A DNA stretch of 64,000 nucleotides from Dolomedes plantarius (GCA_907164885.2 OU015490.1:203482661-203546660), one strand, 5' to 3'; counted from the stretch's first letter, positions 9,909 to 22,125 are shown. Numbers and translations: made by a program. The notes: generated from the sequence alone by a model not told the origin.

Positions 9909-11080
9909 TTTACCAAAGAAAACGAAAATGTGCATTTTCTTTTCTCTGGAGTCCTTCTATGTCTAACAAATCCATTTAGGACTATTGACACCACGCACCA
10001 TCTCACACCACCCTGAGCCACGTCTCTAATCGCAATAAAACAAACTATAGCGGGATAAGGATCGAACCCAATATCTTCAGTATCTTGGTCTAATAATAAG
10101 CACAAAAAAAAAAAAAAATTGACATAGCGTGCTATGCCGTTGATCAGTCCTGCAGAGTTGATAAACTATCCGAAATACATAATAATTATCACAAAAGAAA
10201 AATAGTTTTATTAAAATGAAAGGTAAATTTATTCAGCAAAAAGAGATTTATATGTTGAAATATGTTGCAGAGAAATCTGTAATGCAAAATAACTTGTTAT
10301 TGGTCTCCTTATCGGTATCTTAAAATGCGGATATTTTGATATGGATTCCTGCAGTTTCTGAATCCAACAAAACTTTTTTAACGTAGGATTACGTTCCTCA
10401 ATAACGGTCCTTCGGAGAGAAAAAAAATGTCCTGCGTCTCGATTTATAATTTTTGCAGCTCGCCAAACCCAGTAGCAGTAAACAGTTAAACAAAAAAGTA
10501 CCAAAATGCGTCAAAAAAAAAAAAGAAAAGAGAAATGTAAGCAAACGATAAGTAATCCTATGTTAATAACCCGCTGTAGTTTCGTTAGAGGAGACTACCT
10601 GAAATATTTTTTTTATATTTAACTTTAATAACAGTACATTAATCGTATTGTTCATTGTATAATACGGATTTATCATTAGAAAACGGATTCCTTCATTAAA
10701 AAAGCATATTGAGTGTTTTCTAAAAGTTTAAACTAAGAGAATGAATATTCGCCTCTTGAATTAACCGACAATCCTTACAATATTCTGTAAAAGTGTCTTT
10801 CCCGCATTGAGTTTGACCTAGTTATAACAGTCATATAAATTTCGAAAAACCACAAAGCGGATCCCATTTCATCCCAACATTGCCCGGTTATCACCTGTAG
10901 AATCCATTTCGAAACAAATAGTAGTCAGCCCTCATTCACAATTTCTTAATTCCCATGCCCTTAATAAATGCATCCAAATTTCCGGCGAGAAGAAAAAAAA
11001 AATGTATATCACGGAGTGGGGGGAAATCAGATTTATTCTAGTCACGTAAATCATATTTCCAATTCAGTGAACGTTGCATT
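9909..11080. other. Spacer with tRNA-like module, otherwise no gene
   Basis: Apart from the tRNA-like piece at 10045-10106 I see only AT-rich sequence with unrecognised short frames (for example 10229-10504 minus, 91 codons, no known motif). Confidence 0.4.
10045..10106 (-). repeat. tRNA-like SINE head (candidate)
   Basis: On the minus strand 'gatattgggttcgatccttatcccgc' type sequence contains GGTTCGATCCT, a near-perfect pol III B box, about 35 bp after an A-box-like 'ttagaccaagata'. The stems of a true tRNA do not form by eye, so a tRNA-derived SINE remnant fits better than a tRNA gene. Confidence 0.4.
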
Positions 11081-11089
11081 GTGAAACCT

Positions 11090-11420
11090 GTCGGCTCCTA
11101 CCTGAATCGTTCTCTTAACTTTTACGCGCGTCCCTATTCGTTGTTCGGGACTACGTCATCGCCGTTGCGTCACGAACCGCCGAACGATTATGAGTTTGCT
11201 TTGGGCTCTGTCTTGGATTTGGCCGGAAAGTTTGGCTTTACTTTTGGGTTTTCTGTTTAGCCATGAATTTGGATAATCTCGGAAGAGCTCGGTAGCTTTT
11301 TCTGGTTTGTTTATTTACGATGAGTTGGTTCTGCGTACGATGTTGTCCGCACGACGCGCGGTTCGAAAACGAAGGTTTTCTGCGTGGAACATGCGAGCAT
11401 CCATGTAAGTGTGATGTTTT
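11090..11420 (+). promoter_or_regulatory. Candidate host promoter and leader exon
   Basis: This ~330-bp stretch stands out from the AT-rich surroundings by its CpG density. It holds two ATF/CREB-like sites, TACGTCA (11152-11158) and TGCGTCAC (11166-11173), about 14 bp apart, and no repeat signature. A good 5' splice-donor match, CAT|GTAAGT, lies at 11402-11410. An ATG at 11320 opens a 41-codon frame rich in Cys (six in the first 31 residues), which stops at 11443 just past the donor. The frame may be chance within a 5' untranslated exon. No downstream exon is identifiable. The other explanation is an uncharacterised GC-rich repeat. Confidence 0.3.
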
Positions 11421-12022
11421 TTACTTTGTTGTAAAGAAATTTTAGCGACGGGGGACTGTTCACTTTCTAAAAAAGTTTTGTTTTTAGTGCAAAGAGTCTC
11501 TATTTTTTTATTTGGTGGAAGCTTCATTTCTGGATAATTATTTAGTAATTTATTAAAGTTTAATTATGATTTGCAAATATAAAATAGTTTAAGACAAAAC
11601 TTTGTATCAAAGTATCAACGGATTATGATGCTTTTTCTTCACAACTTTTCAAGATATTTCCATTACTGCTCGATTTCACGTACAGAAAATATTCACGTAC
11701 AGGAAATATTCATGTCACAGGAACATTTCACAAGTGAAATTCAAGTGAAATTTTAATCTGATTTAAAATTAATTTCTACCAAATTATATCTAACGAAATG
11801 TGAAGTACGATATTCAAGCACAAGTGTTCTTGCCAGAAAGCACAAAGTTGTGGGAGAACATAGCCATTTTTTCAGAGGAACATAACAGTTTATTGAAATC
11901 TATTGTGTATGCAATGTGATAAAATTCTATGATATCTTAGTCCTATAGAAGTTTAGGTTATTCTCTTATGTGAATGACTGGAAAAAAATATTTAAAAATT
12001 AATTTTATCTTCAAAGAGAGTC
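11421..12022. other. AT-rich spacer
   Basis: No gene seen. Short direct repeats ('cacgtacagaaaatattc' and 'cacgtacaggaaatattc' near 11680-11711; 'caagtgaaatt' twice near 11730) are the only structure. If the promoter at 11090 is real, this would be its first intron. Confidence 0.4.
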
Positions 12023-12026
12023 TTAA

Positions 12027-12447
12027 GGTTGCTTTGTACTAACTTATTGGATTCGCTCACCTCAATAATTATCGATGTAAACGTATGGAGAAAATTTGTC
12101 CAAGGATTACCGTCTTCAATTTAAAGAATTTTTTTTAAATTGTGTCCAGTACTAGAGAAAGAAATTTTACGCCTTGGGGGACTTTTTGTTTTTTAATAAT
12201 ATTTTAAAATCAAAATTATTAGGGGGAAAATTTAGTATAGTGTGTTTTAAATCCTCATAAATTCATTTGGTGGACAAAATTTATAAAACGAATCGTTTTG
12301 CAAGGTGCAGAAAATTGTAGGCTACCTGAAAATAGCATTTTTATTGGCATTATTATCAGCATTTATGTAGAGGTAAATAGTAGAAACATTTTCTCCATAG
12401 GTTTACATTGAAGTGAGCGAATCCAATAGAGTTATTACATAGATGCT
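12027..12447. mobile_element. TTAA-flanked MITE, copy 2
   Basis: Flanked by TTAA (12023-12026 and 12448-12451). The ends are GGTTGCTTTGTACTAAC and, read inward from the right, a worn equivalent. The interior matches 9527-9908 in opposite orientation ('ggtgcagaaaattg', 'cgccttggggga'). Confidence 0.85.
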
Positions 12448-12711
12448 TTAACAAATGCACTCACTCCAAAGAGTAAAATGACTTCCTGACGGGGAAGAAA
12501 ATTCCATCTGAAATGCAGCCGGCGCCGACCTTGATAGAAGAAATTTATACTGACAGAGCAGGAACTTCATATGTTAATCTTAGACAGTAACTTATACATC
12601 CACAGCTATTTAATAATTAACAGCTATTTAATAATTAAGCCTTCGCGTAGCCATGAAAAAATATTAAGCTGGTACAGACACAACGCTCATAATTTCAACT
12701 CACGTTGTTGT
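12448..12711. other. Spacer with small tandem repeat
   Basis: Contains two adjacent copies of 'acagctatttaataatta' at about 12602-12638. Nothing else recognised. Confidence 0.5.
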
Positions 12712-13478
12712 AGCACCTCTTTATAAAGGGGACACATACTTTTTAAGGGCCAAGAGATTCGACAAACGTATCCCTATTTTCAATCATCAGTAGTTACTAA
12801 AACAATTTATTCAGAAATATGAAAATTTTACTGTGACTTAAACACTGTTTCTTCTTTATAAATATGGCTCTCAGTCTTTCTAGCTTGAAGCGAAATTTTT
12901 TAATTGTTTAAAATTTTAACCATTGTTTTTTAATTGTTATGTCATTATGCACATGATATCACCAGAACAGTTAGCTAGAATACCATGAAATTTTAAAGAT
13001 GGGATATATAAACAAGTATCATTAAAATGACCTACTATTATGTCATTCCTGCAATAAGAATTTTAATTACAGTAAAATTTATGAAATTTTAAAATTTTTT
13101 TTAAAAACCTTTTTTTTTTTCTATAAAGAACTAAGAATTTTGATTTCACAGTAGTTCATTATAAAGATATATTATACAACATAATTTCAAAACTAAAAAA
13201 ATATGTATATTCATTAATATACGGACGCAAGTCTGCGCGCAATGACATAAAAATGAAAAAAACAATGGTTGAAATATTAAAAAATTAAAATATTTATCTT
13301 CAACTTAGAAAATATTGAGAGCCATAGTTATAAAGAGGAAAGAATGTTTAAGTCACAGTAAAATTTTCATATTTCTGAATAAATTGTTTTAGTAACTACT
13401 GATGATTGAAAATAGGGATACGTTTGTAGAGTCTCTTGGATTTCAAAAGGTACGTGCCCCCAAAGGGAAAAAATGTAA
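12712..13478. mobile_element. Fold-back element with ~240-bp inverted arms
   Basis: The left arm (about 12712-12955) and right arm (about 13235-13478) are inverted copies. Landmarks include 'acgtatccctattttcaatc' at 12768, whose complement lies at 13401-13420, and 'aaaattttactgtgacttaa' at 12822, whose complement lies near 13350-13370. The ~280-bp centre is AT-rich and has no gene. Long arms relative to length suggest a fold-back or MULE-type MITE, but I could not identify a target duplication. Confidence 0.8.
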
Positions 13479-13862
13479 TCAGGAGGAAAGCAATTTAGAT
13501 TTCTACGGAAAAGTTTTGTTACAACAATTTAAAGAAAAAAATTGAAACAGTAACCTGCTATACAAAGCTGATATGTTTAAAGCAAAGACGCGTTTCAGCT
13601 TGGATTTTCTAATTGTTTTTTAATGTTTTTGTTTTGTTTACTCAGATGTTCATATCTGCTCATATCCTACATATACGTACATGATGGTGAGCAATGCTTT
13701 TTCAGCTGTTATTGAGCTATTTATCACCGTATTCCGCTAGTGTTTGCTTGCAGATGGGTGGCGGGGGTAATCGTAATACACTTAACCTTTAGCTTACTGG
13801 GCCCATTTTTTTGAATCCCTCTTTAGAACGGGAAATTTCATACCCCCCTTTGTAAAAACGGC
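13479..13862. other. Spacer without recognised gene
   Basis: No motif or repeat boundary recognised. Confidence 0.4.
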
Positions 13863-13914
13863 CAATATGGGGGTTATATATATATATATATATACATGTG
13901 TGTGAATATATATA

Positions 13915-14707
13915 CAGTGATTTCCGCTTATAAGAATCACGTTTGTTATTACTGTTTTTGATTCTTATAAGCGGTTGATTCTTATAACCGAAATTTAGGT
14001 TTTTGGACAGGAACACACACACCTATATATACATATATTAGATAATTTAAAATAAAATACTCTTTATATTACATTAACTATCTTTTATTAAAATTATTTT
14101 TTATAGTTTTAAAAATACAACTTAATTTTTAGACGTATAAGTAGATACACATGATTATAGTAAGAGAAGAAAAAAATACAATATTTGTTACAAGTTACAA
14201 CATACCTGCTTAACAGTTTTAACATTTCAACTACAGGAAGGGAGCAAGAAAAAGTTTTCTACGGTAGTTTGACGTAATGAAGTTTTCAGAAGGCTGTTTA
14301 TACCTCTTTCAATACTTATAGTCTCAGACGAAGATTTACTCGGACGGGTAAAGTTGCCCCCGGGTCAAGCTAATAGGACAGTGTTGTGGTAAACTGTTAA
14401 GGGGAAACTATTATGTTATGTCTAATAAAGAAAGGGGTGAATTTTACGACTATATTCCATCCCATCTTATCAATCTTTCTTTAAAAAAAAAAAGAAAGAA
14501 CTTCGTGCCTTTTGAGGGTTTAAGTAGGTTTTTTGGAAAAACGAAAGGAAAGCGAAGAGTGTAAACTAATTCTTAAAACCGGTGGATTGATTCTTTAAAG
14601 CGAAAATTTTAACATGGAAATAATTCATTTGTTTTTGTTTTCACGATATTGATTCTTATAAACGGTTGATTCTTATAACCAGTGATCACTATAAGCGGTG
14701 GTTACTG
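13915..14707. mobile_element. Pogo/Tigger-like element (793 bp), TA flanked
   Basis: The left end CAGTGATTTCCGCTTATAAG and the right end read inward (CAGTAACCACCGCTTATAGT) form an imperfect inverted repeat between TA dinucleotides (13913-13914, 14708-14709). The subterminal unit 'gattcttataagcggttgat' recurs at both ends. On the minus strand near 14225-14335 a stretch ending 'RQTTVENFF' resembles the acidic/QTT-type tail of Tigger transposases, so this may be a deleted relative of an autonomous element. Confidence 0.8.
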
Positions 14708-14729
14708 TATATATATATATATATACATA

Positions 14730-15671
14730 CAGTCGAACTCTGTTATAACGAACTTCAAGGGACCAAAGGTTTTGTTCGCTATAACCGGTGGTTCTCTATA
14801 TCCGAGCCATTAAGAAAAATGTTCACAAAGTGTATAACTCATTAGTTGTTATGTATATTCAATAATGATGTATTTAAAGAATGATAAAATCTATAAAAAA
14901 TGATCATTAATGAATTAAATTGACTAAAATCGATTACATTAAACTGACACAATACAAATTAAATTAACTAAAAATGAAGACAAATGGAAATAAATTGATT
15001 TTATCTTTAATAGTTGTTCACTGTTTTGATACAGAAATAATCGGTAATCTTCTGCTGACGTGATGCCGATTTCAAAAACATGTATTGTATGAATTTCTTC
15101 GCGTAATACATCAAATGACTCCAATACGCTTTCTTCCACTGTTTGTGTAGACAAAAACTTATTAATTACACTCATCGCTTCTGTAGCATCTGAGATGGTG
15201 GAGATTTCGTCATTTATGTGATCCTCTTCATCAGAAGCAGAAGCAGAATCTTCGATTTCAGAATGATTCATTTTAACTTCTTCCACAATATCTTCATCAG
15301 TTGGATTTTCACATGTAATGACTTCATCATCACATGTTTTGAACAATTGCACGCCACAATCTGAGAATGAGGAAATTTTGGGCTTTTCTATCCACATCAC
15401 AATAAATAAATCTCCATCATCATCTTCTTCAATATTTTTTGCTTCTTCAACATTCGTTGTATCTTCAACATTCTTAAAAAGTTTATAAATTAAAAAATTT
15501 CAGTTGTCGACTGAAAAAATGTTCGTTATAGCTGATTTTTAAGATTTTGGAGGTTCGTTATAAAAGGGTAAATTAGCATTCAATACAATAGGAAACAGCG
15601 GGACCAAAATTTTCGTTTGTTATATCCGGGAGTTCGTTATATACAGGATTCGCTATAACGAGGTTCGACTG
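14730..15671 (-). mobile_element. Pogo/Tigger-like element (942 bp) keeping the transposase tail
   Basis: TA flanked (14728-14729, 15672-15673). The left end CAGTCGAACTCTGTTATAAC and the right end read inward CAGTCGAACCTCGTTATAGC match closely. It lies only 22 bp of AT tract from the previous element. An internally deleted copy is at 7020-7352. It retains one reading frame from the 3' part of a transposase gene. Confidence 0.88.
14939..15400 (-). pseudogene. C-terminal tail of a pogo/Tigger-type transposase
   Basis: A 153-residue frame (MMWIEKPKISSF...), in fact open further upstream to a stop near 15520, so about 190 codons without a clear start. It is very acidic (NPTDEDIVEEV, then SASASDEEDH) and ends in a helical stretch with E-S-F-D-V-L-R. 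This is the layout of the tail that follows the DDE domain in Tigger/jerky-type transposases, where 'L/PTDEDIV' precedes an acidic block. The CENP-B-type DNA-binding domain and the DDE core are missing, so this is a remnant inside a non-autonomous element. Preservation of the frame suggests fairly recent deletion. The family call rests on composition and motif order, not on a search. Confidence 0.6.
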
Positions 15672-15673
15672 TA

Positions 15674-15934
15674 TATATATATATATATATATATAACTAA
15701 AAATAAATAAACCAACAGGGCAAGATAATTATAGGAAGAATGCAGACAAAAAACAAACAGAAAACAAGCACTTAGGGCTCCACGTACCAAAGGCAAGATT
15801 CTGTAGTAGTGCCGGAACTAAACCAGAAATCGAGGTAACCGACTGGTCTCTTCATCAGGAAGCCTAACCAAATCAGTTACCTCAAGGGGAACTTTCTGAA
15901 TAGGATGCAGGTATAATACCTGCATCATACCCTG
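15674..15934. other. Spacer with AT tract
   Basis: Starts with a short (TA)n run after the Tigger-like element. No gene seen. Confidence 0.5.
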
Positions 15935-16262
15935 CATAATGCTCTCTGGCCTGATGTATTCAAGATCAGGTCCATATAGGCTTCGGACTGAGTAGGGCCG
16001 CTACGGTTTATAATAGCATCACAAGGGTCGGAGTCCGACTTGGCTAGGTGCCACCACAATTTTGACCGAGAGCATCCTAGGGGCAACATCTGGAGTGGAT
16101 TGTACCTTACCCACCCACTGACCACAAGGATTTTCCGGTCTACGGATTTAATCGGCTCATATCCGGCTTAGACACGAAGCTATTTAACGGCGCTTGTCGG
16201 GATTCCAGCCGAGCTCCCTCAGCACCGAAAGCCAACGCGCTACCGATCGGCTACCTCGGATC
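15935..16262 (-). mobile_element. tRNA-derived SINE, minus strand
   Basis: The head lies at the right: on the minus strand from 16262 it reads 'gaggtagccgatcggtagcg', an A box, followed about 35 bp on by a worn B box (ctcggctggaatcccgac). The body shares 'cctatatggacctg', 'gactccgacccttgtg' and 'ccacaattttgaccgag'-type blocks with the SINE at 37697-38060. The 3' end is near 15935; the AAC tail is not preserved. Confidence 0.85.
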
Positions 16263-17015
16263 CTTAATTTTTAGTTTAAGGCGAAAATACAATATAATCT
16301 CTCTTATTACTAGTAATAAAGAAACTTAGGGCACTGATTTATTGAGGAAATAATATTTTCTTGAAATCATCTGCTTGGGGCATTTTTTTTTAATGAAGCT
16401 GATGTGACGGACACTGTGAAACCGATTTTCCCCACCAATTGATGAAAGTATGAATAATTTAAATAAATGGCTTTAAATTAGCTAAATATAGATATAAAAA
16501 ACTTTTGAATAGACTTCTGAGTTTTTCTCTGGAATAAATCTATTATAAACGGAGTGTCTATTGTGTTGTTTAATAAAATGGATAACCCCTTTCGGATAAT
16601 TAGGAATTCAACGTATTTTTTTTTTTGTTATTGCATGTGCTGAGTTCAGATTTCTAACTCTCCTTTTACGAAAACCTAAAACCTTTTCGTCTAACCGTCA
16701 TTGTTGACACGACACTGGACTAGATAGTGAACTTATCAAGTTACTTAACTTGATTCTTCGTTTTAGTTTTTAACAGACATATTAAAATAATAACAGATTA
16801 AACGAATGCCTGTGGACAGAAATTTCTAAAAGTTATATATCATTTATTAGACTCTTATATTGTAGAAAAAAAGCTCTTACAAGCGGAGGTATTTTTTGTT
16901 TACACTTTGACATACAGCATAATTTTTGGCTAAATATGAGCAATTTGTTTCAATTATTGATTTATCTTAATTGCTTTAATTAGTACTGATATTTTTTAAT
17001 GAATGTTTGCTATAA
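16263..17015. other. Spacer without recognised gene
   Basis: AT-rich. Neither coding signal nor terminal repeats were found. Confidence 0.45.
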
Positions 17016-17229
17016 GAATTGATATTAGGAATAGAATAATGAATTTATGATAAGGAAATTCTCTTTGCGTGTATATGCTACTCATTTATTCTCTTCGAAA
17101 CAAAGAAGTAGAAAATGAACGAGAATTGATATTAGGAACAGAATAATGAATTTATGATAAAGAAATTCTCTTTGCATGTATATGCTACTCATTTATTCTC
17201 TTCGAAACAAAGAAGTAGAAAATGAACGA
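17016..17229 (+). repeat. Tandem duplication, two copies of 107 bp
   Basis: Copies 17016-17122 and 17123-17229 begin 'gaattgatattaggaa' and differ at about three positions. They lie immediately upstream of the long AT tract. Confidence 0.95.
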
Positions 17230-17260
17230 GGCGGAGTTTGCAATAGTGGTATGCCCTAAA

Positions 17261-18053
<793 letters not shown>

Positions 18054-19135
18054 TGAAAGCAAAGTAAAATACCGTATTTTTGGACCATAAGACGCACCTC
18101 AAATTTATGGGAGGATTTTTAGGAAAGAATATTTTGTGTTCTACTAGGCATATAAAGATATTTTCAACTTCTTATTTAATAAATATGTATGATAAATATA
18201 TTTAACAAATATATATAACAAATATAATAAATAATTTACATAAAATGTATATAATATATATAATACATAAATATAATATAGAATAAAATATTCATTTTAT
18301 TTTAATGTTACCTTCGAACCATAAGACGAAACCCAATTTTAAATCGAATTTTTTATGTGAAATTTTTTGTCTTATGGTCCGAAGAATACGGTATTTGTTC
18401 CAAGCCAAAGATATTAATATAATATTATAAGATTTGTCTGAATGAAATACTGCATATTTTATAAATATACAATTTCTGAGGAATGGAATCTGAAAAATCA
18501 ATTGAAATCAAAGTAAAATATTTGTGTCAAGGTAAAAATATTAATATAATATTATAAGATTTGTCTGAATCAAATACTGCATATTTTATAAATATACAAT
18601 TTGTGAGGAATGGAATCTGAAAAAAAAATTGAAATCAAAGTAAAATATTTGTGTCAAGGTAAAAATATTAATATAATATGGCAAGATTTGTCTGGATGAG
18701 ATACTGTATATCTTATAAATATTCAGTTTGTGAGGAATAGAATCTGAAAAATAAATTGAAATCAAAGTAAAATATTTGTGTCAAGTTAAAAATATTAGTA
18801 TTATATTGTAAGATTTTGTCTGAATGACATACTGTATATTTTATAAATATTGAGTTTGTGAGGAATGGAATCTAAAAAATCAATTGAAATCACAGTAATA
18901 TATTTGTTTCAAGGTAAAAATATTAATATATTATTGCAAGATTTGTCTGAAAGATATATTGTATATTTTGTAAATACTCATTTTGTGAGGAATGGAATCT
19001 GAAAAATCAATTGAAATCAAAGTAAAATGTTTGTGTCAAGTTAAAAATATTAATATAATATTAAGATTTGTCTGAATGAGATACTGTATATGCTATTAAT
19101 ATTCAGTTTGTGAGGAATGGAATCTAAAAAATACA
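18054..19135 (+). repeat. Tandem repeat, period about 125 bp, about 6 copies
   Basis: Units carry 'aaaatattaatataatatt', 'agatttgtctgaatga', 'gtgaggaatggaatctgaaa' and 'aatcaaagtaaaatatttgt'. Units start near 18410, 18535, 18661, 18791, 18916 and 19041. The first partial unit is interrupted by the MITE at 18072-18391. Confidence 0.92.
18072..18391. mobile_element. TA-flanked MITE inside the 125-bp tandem repeat
   Basis: 320 bp. The ends are CCGTATTTTTGGACCATAAG and, read inward from the right, CCGTATTCTTCGGACCATAA, between TA (18070-18071, 18392-18393). Removing the element and one TA restores the repeat text 'aaagtaaaatatttgt', which is intact in the neighbouring units. This fixes both the boundaries and the TA target duplication. 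Confidence 0.92.
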
Positions 19136-19276
19136 AAGTTCCTGTGATCACTGGATGATTTTAGATTTTAAAATACTCTGTCTGGAAGTTAGGAACCCAG
19201 GAATCAAATCTGTATCCCAGAAGGTGGTCGTTACATCGGAGCCCTATCATAGGATAGATAAAAAATGAGCTGTTAA

Positions 19277-19690
19277 GGCTGCTGTGTACAAACCCTGTTG
19301 GATTCCTTCACCTCAATGTCAACCCATGGAGAAAATTTGTCTACTATTTACATCTACATAAATGCTGGTAATCTAATACAAATGGTATTTTCAGATAGCC
19401 TGATATTTTCTGCACCTTGCAACAGTATTTATTTTATAAATTTCGTTCACCAAAAGAATTTGGGAGTGTTTTGAAACACGCTATACAAGATTTTTTCCCG
19501 AATAATTTAAAATTTAAAATATAATTTGCATTTTTTTAAACGAAAATTGCCCCAAGGTGTAAAATTTCTTCCTCCATTATGGATTACAATGAAAAAAAAT
19601 CTTTAAATCCAAGTCGGCAATCCTTGGACAAATTTTCTTCATAGCTTAACATTGAGAGGAACGAATCCAATAGGGTAGTACACAGCAGTC
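19277..19690. mobile_element. TTAA-flanked MITE, copy 3 (most complete)
   Basis: 414 bp between TTAA (19273-19276, 19691-19694). The left end is GGCTGCTGTGTACAAACC; the right end read inward is GACTGCTGTGTACTACCC. The inverted ends extend about 50 bp ('cacctcaatgtcaaccca' at 19309). The TTAA target is the hallmark of piggyBac-type transposition, although the tip is not the usual CCY. Confidence 0.88.
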
Positions 19691-19694
19691 TTAA

Positions 19695-21150
19695 GGCGCA
19701 TATAAATAATTATGGTAGAAAAAGTATTGTTGATATTGAATGAAAAAATCCTGGTCAATACTCCATGTCATTGGCTTTAAATATACAGGGAAATATATCA
19801 GGAATTGAACTGGAAAATGAGAATTTCTAACAACGATAGTTCATTTGGAAGAATATTGACCTCGAGGTAATGAGACCTAGGTTCAAATGCCTGTAGTGGA
19901 GAAAGTGCGTTAAAAATTCTCTTCGTTAATACGTAAACTTCTTAGCACTTATTGACTTGAGAAAAATTTTCTTTTTGCTTAATACACTGATTATTTTAAT
20001 CAAACTTATTGGCGTACACCTACATACACGGGACTCAACTACATGTAAATATCATTATTTGTATCACCCACTTTAACCTAATAAAAATCGTAGATTGTTT
20101 TGTATTATTGTAGTGACTGGTCTATAGAGTTAGGCCCTTGAAATGTATCAAAAAGACATGAATGGATCGAAATGAAAATTTGAATATTTAACATAAATGA
20201 TGTAAATACGAACCGTAAAATATATAACTCACTAAAAAAAAATCAAATTACAAAACGAAGACACTGACAGTAGAAAATCCATTGCTCACATTGTTATGAA
20301 ATAAGCATTTACAATGAAAATTTATTTAAGTATACCCAATTTAATAGAGGCATAATTTCTAAAATAAAAATTTAAGTAAAAATGAATAAAATGACGACAA
20401 AAAATGCGTTTTTCTTTCATTTATTACATATAAAAATAATAAAAAATTGTTGTTTGTTTTTTGTGAATTTTTAGATTTTTTAAAACAGAATTTTCCATCT
20501 CAGTTTAAGATCGTGTTGTGGGAGTGAACTGGGTACTCTGAATTCGAATTAAATGATCAGAAGGGAAAATATTATATGGGATGTAAAAAACATATCGTTA
20601 AAGAGAATTCCATTTCAAACTTTTTGCACAAGTCGTTGTATTGGGATAGTCGCTATAACGGGCGGTCGTTATAAAGAAGTTCCACAGAAATCCTTTTCAA
20701 AACTAACCAACTCACTGTGTTATATTTCACCGGAAGCAAACTATTCGAGTGCAAGGTTGAATTAAACAGAGTTAGCCAACAAGTATTTTTTCATCGTGAT
20801 GTCGAGAATAATTTGACCGAGTGTACTGTCTATATTATGCTTATGAAACGCTGTTATAGAGGGTTATTAAAATTTTCTGGGTTTGTTTTTACGCATCGAT
20901 CGAACTTACCTCTAGGCTATTTATTGCGCACGTTCGTGGTCGGTGTTTGACCTTAAGATTGCAACCTCTTCACGACACCTCTTCGCAAATACTCCCAGGG
21001 CATCATCAGAGGTTATTCTGAGCAAGAAAGCATGACAGATGAAAACACGAGACTGTATAAAATTTGTTAACGTGTTGAAACGCCCACTGAAATCGATAGA
21101 TTTCTTAAATGCACGTAACATTTGTTTTCATAGCTAAGCATAACATTGTG
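19695..21150. other. Spacer with one tRNA-like module
   Basis: No gene recognised. Open frames at 20553-20950 and 20921-21121 (minus) have no known motif. A consensus-like splice donor, complement of GAG|GTAAGT, lies near 20906-20914 on the minus strand, without a supporting exon. Confidence 0.4.
19831..19899 (+). repeat. tRNA-like SINE head (candidate)
   Basis: The A-box-like 'gatagttcatttgg' is followed about 40 bp later by the B-box-like 'taggttcaaatgcc'. Cloverleaf stems are not convincing. Confidence 0.4.
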
Positions 21151-21156
21151 TATTAA

Positions 21157-21699
21157 CCTTAATAGATGGTACTGTCGGGTCCGTTTCTTTTCTGATGAGA
21201 TTTTTGGTAGAAATAAGTACACAATAAGCTTTTTTGTTGTATAATAACATTTATTGATATTTTACATGAAAAAAAAACCTTTTTGTAGAAAAAATTGCCA
21301 ACGAATTGTAATTTTGATAAACAAAGAAAATCTCTCTAGTGTTGTATATATTAGGGCTAATATGTAATTTAGTCTTGTACACAGTTTTAAAAGTTAGTGA
21401 AACCAACTTTCCGAGCACAAAAAGGTAAAAAAATAATATATACTGACGTTTTTGGCCTTCAAAATCGAAATATAAAATTAAAAAATCTTTAAAAATAATG
21501 GCTAGTGATCCTGAATAACGTTTTTCAACAGACACTCGTATTTACTGCAAACGTACAACTGCAAACGCTCCAACACCTGTTGCAAGACTGTCTGGTAGGG
21601 TTCCTTGTCAACTCGATCTCTTGCAATGAGAGGGAAGATTACGGGAGGGGGAAGACACACCCTTGGGTCGAATCCGACCCCCACCGTACCGTTTGAGTG
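21157..21699. mobile_element. TTAA-flanked element, piggyBac-like ends (candidate)
   Basis: TTAA at 21153-21156 and 21700-21703. Read inward, the ends are CCTTAATAGATGGTACTGTC and CACTCAAACGGTACGGTGG, imperfectly similar, with subterminal 'gggtc' motifs; the right side holds the small palindrome gggtcgaatccgaccc (21665-21680). The minus-strand frame 21251-21535 is unrecognised. Confidence 0.45.
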
Positions 21700-21703
21700 T
21701 TAA

Positions 21704-22125
21704 TATGTCTTTAGCGACTCAATGACGAAAAAAAAATGAGATAATTAAAGTTGTAATTTTAGCCGTAGAATTTAGTTCTTCTATTTTCGGTGTTGTGGGA
21801 AGATGTAAACAAGGAGAGAATTTTCCCAGACTTTATCTCAACAGGACAGAGAAAATTTTATGTTAGAAGAAAATCTTTATCTTACATGTTCAGTTCAGAG
21901 TCGTAAAATGTCCACATCAGATTAAAAGCTTTCGATTTTGAAATTTTAAAAGTTCCTAAATTTTCCGATTTAGAAACTTTTAACTGCCAAGAATTTCCAT
22001 CTATCATGATGAAGCACATTTTCTCAAAAAAAAAAAATGCTAACATGAAAGGAGTCCACGCAAAAATATCTTTAATGTTAGTTATTTACAATAAAATGCC
22101 TCTTCATCTTTTATACACAAACTCT
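21704..22125. other. Spacer without recognised gene
   Basis: No coding or repeat signal seen. Confidence 0.4.

Noticed and set aside
20906..21121. Minus-strand exon ending at a GAG|GTAAGT donor
   Set aside because: The frame stops before the donor, and there is no promoter or acceptor evidence; single donor matches are expected by chance.
21665..21680. gggtcgaatccgaccc as a tRNA B box
   Set aside because: It is a perfect small palindrome within a TTAA-flanked element, with no A box at the right distance.
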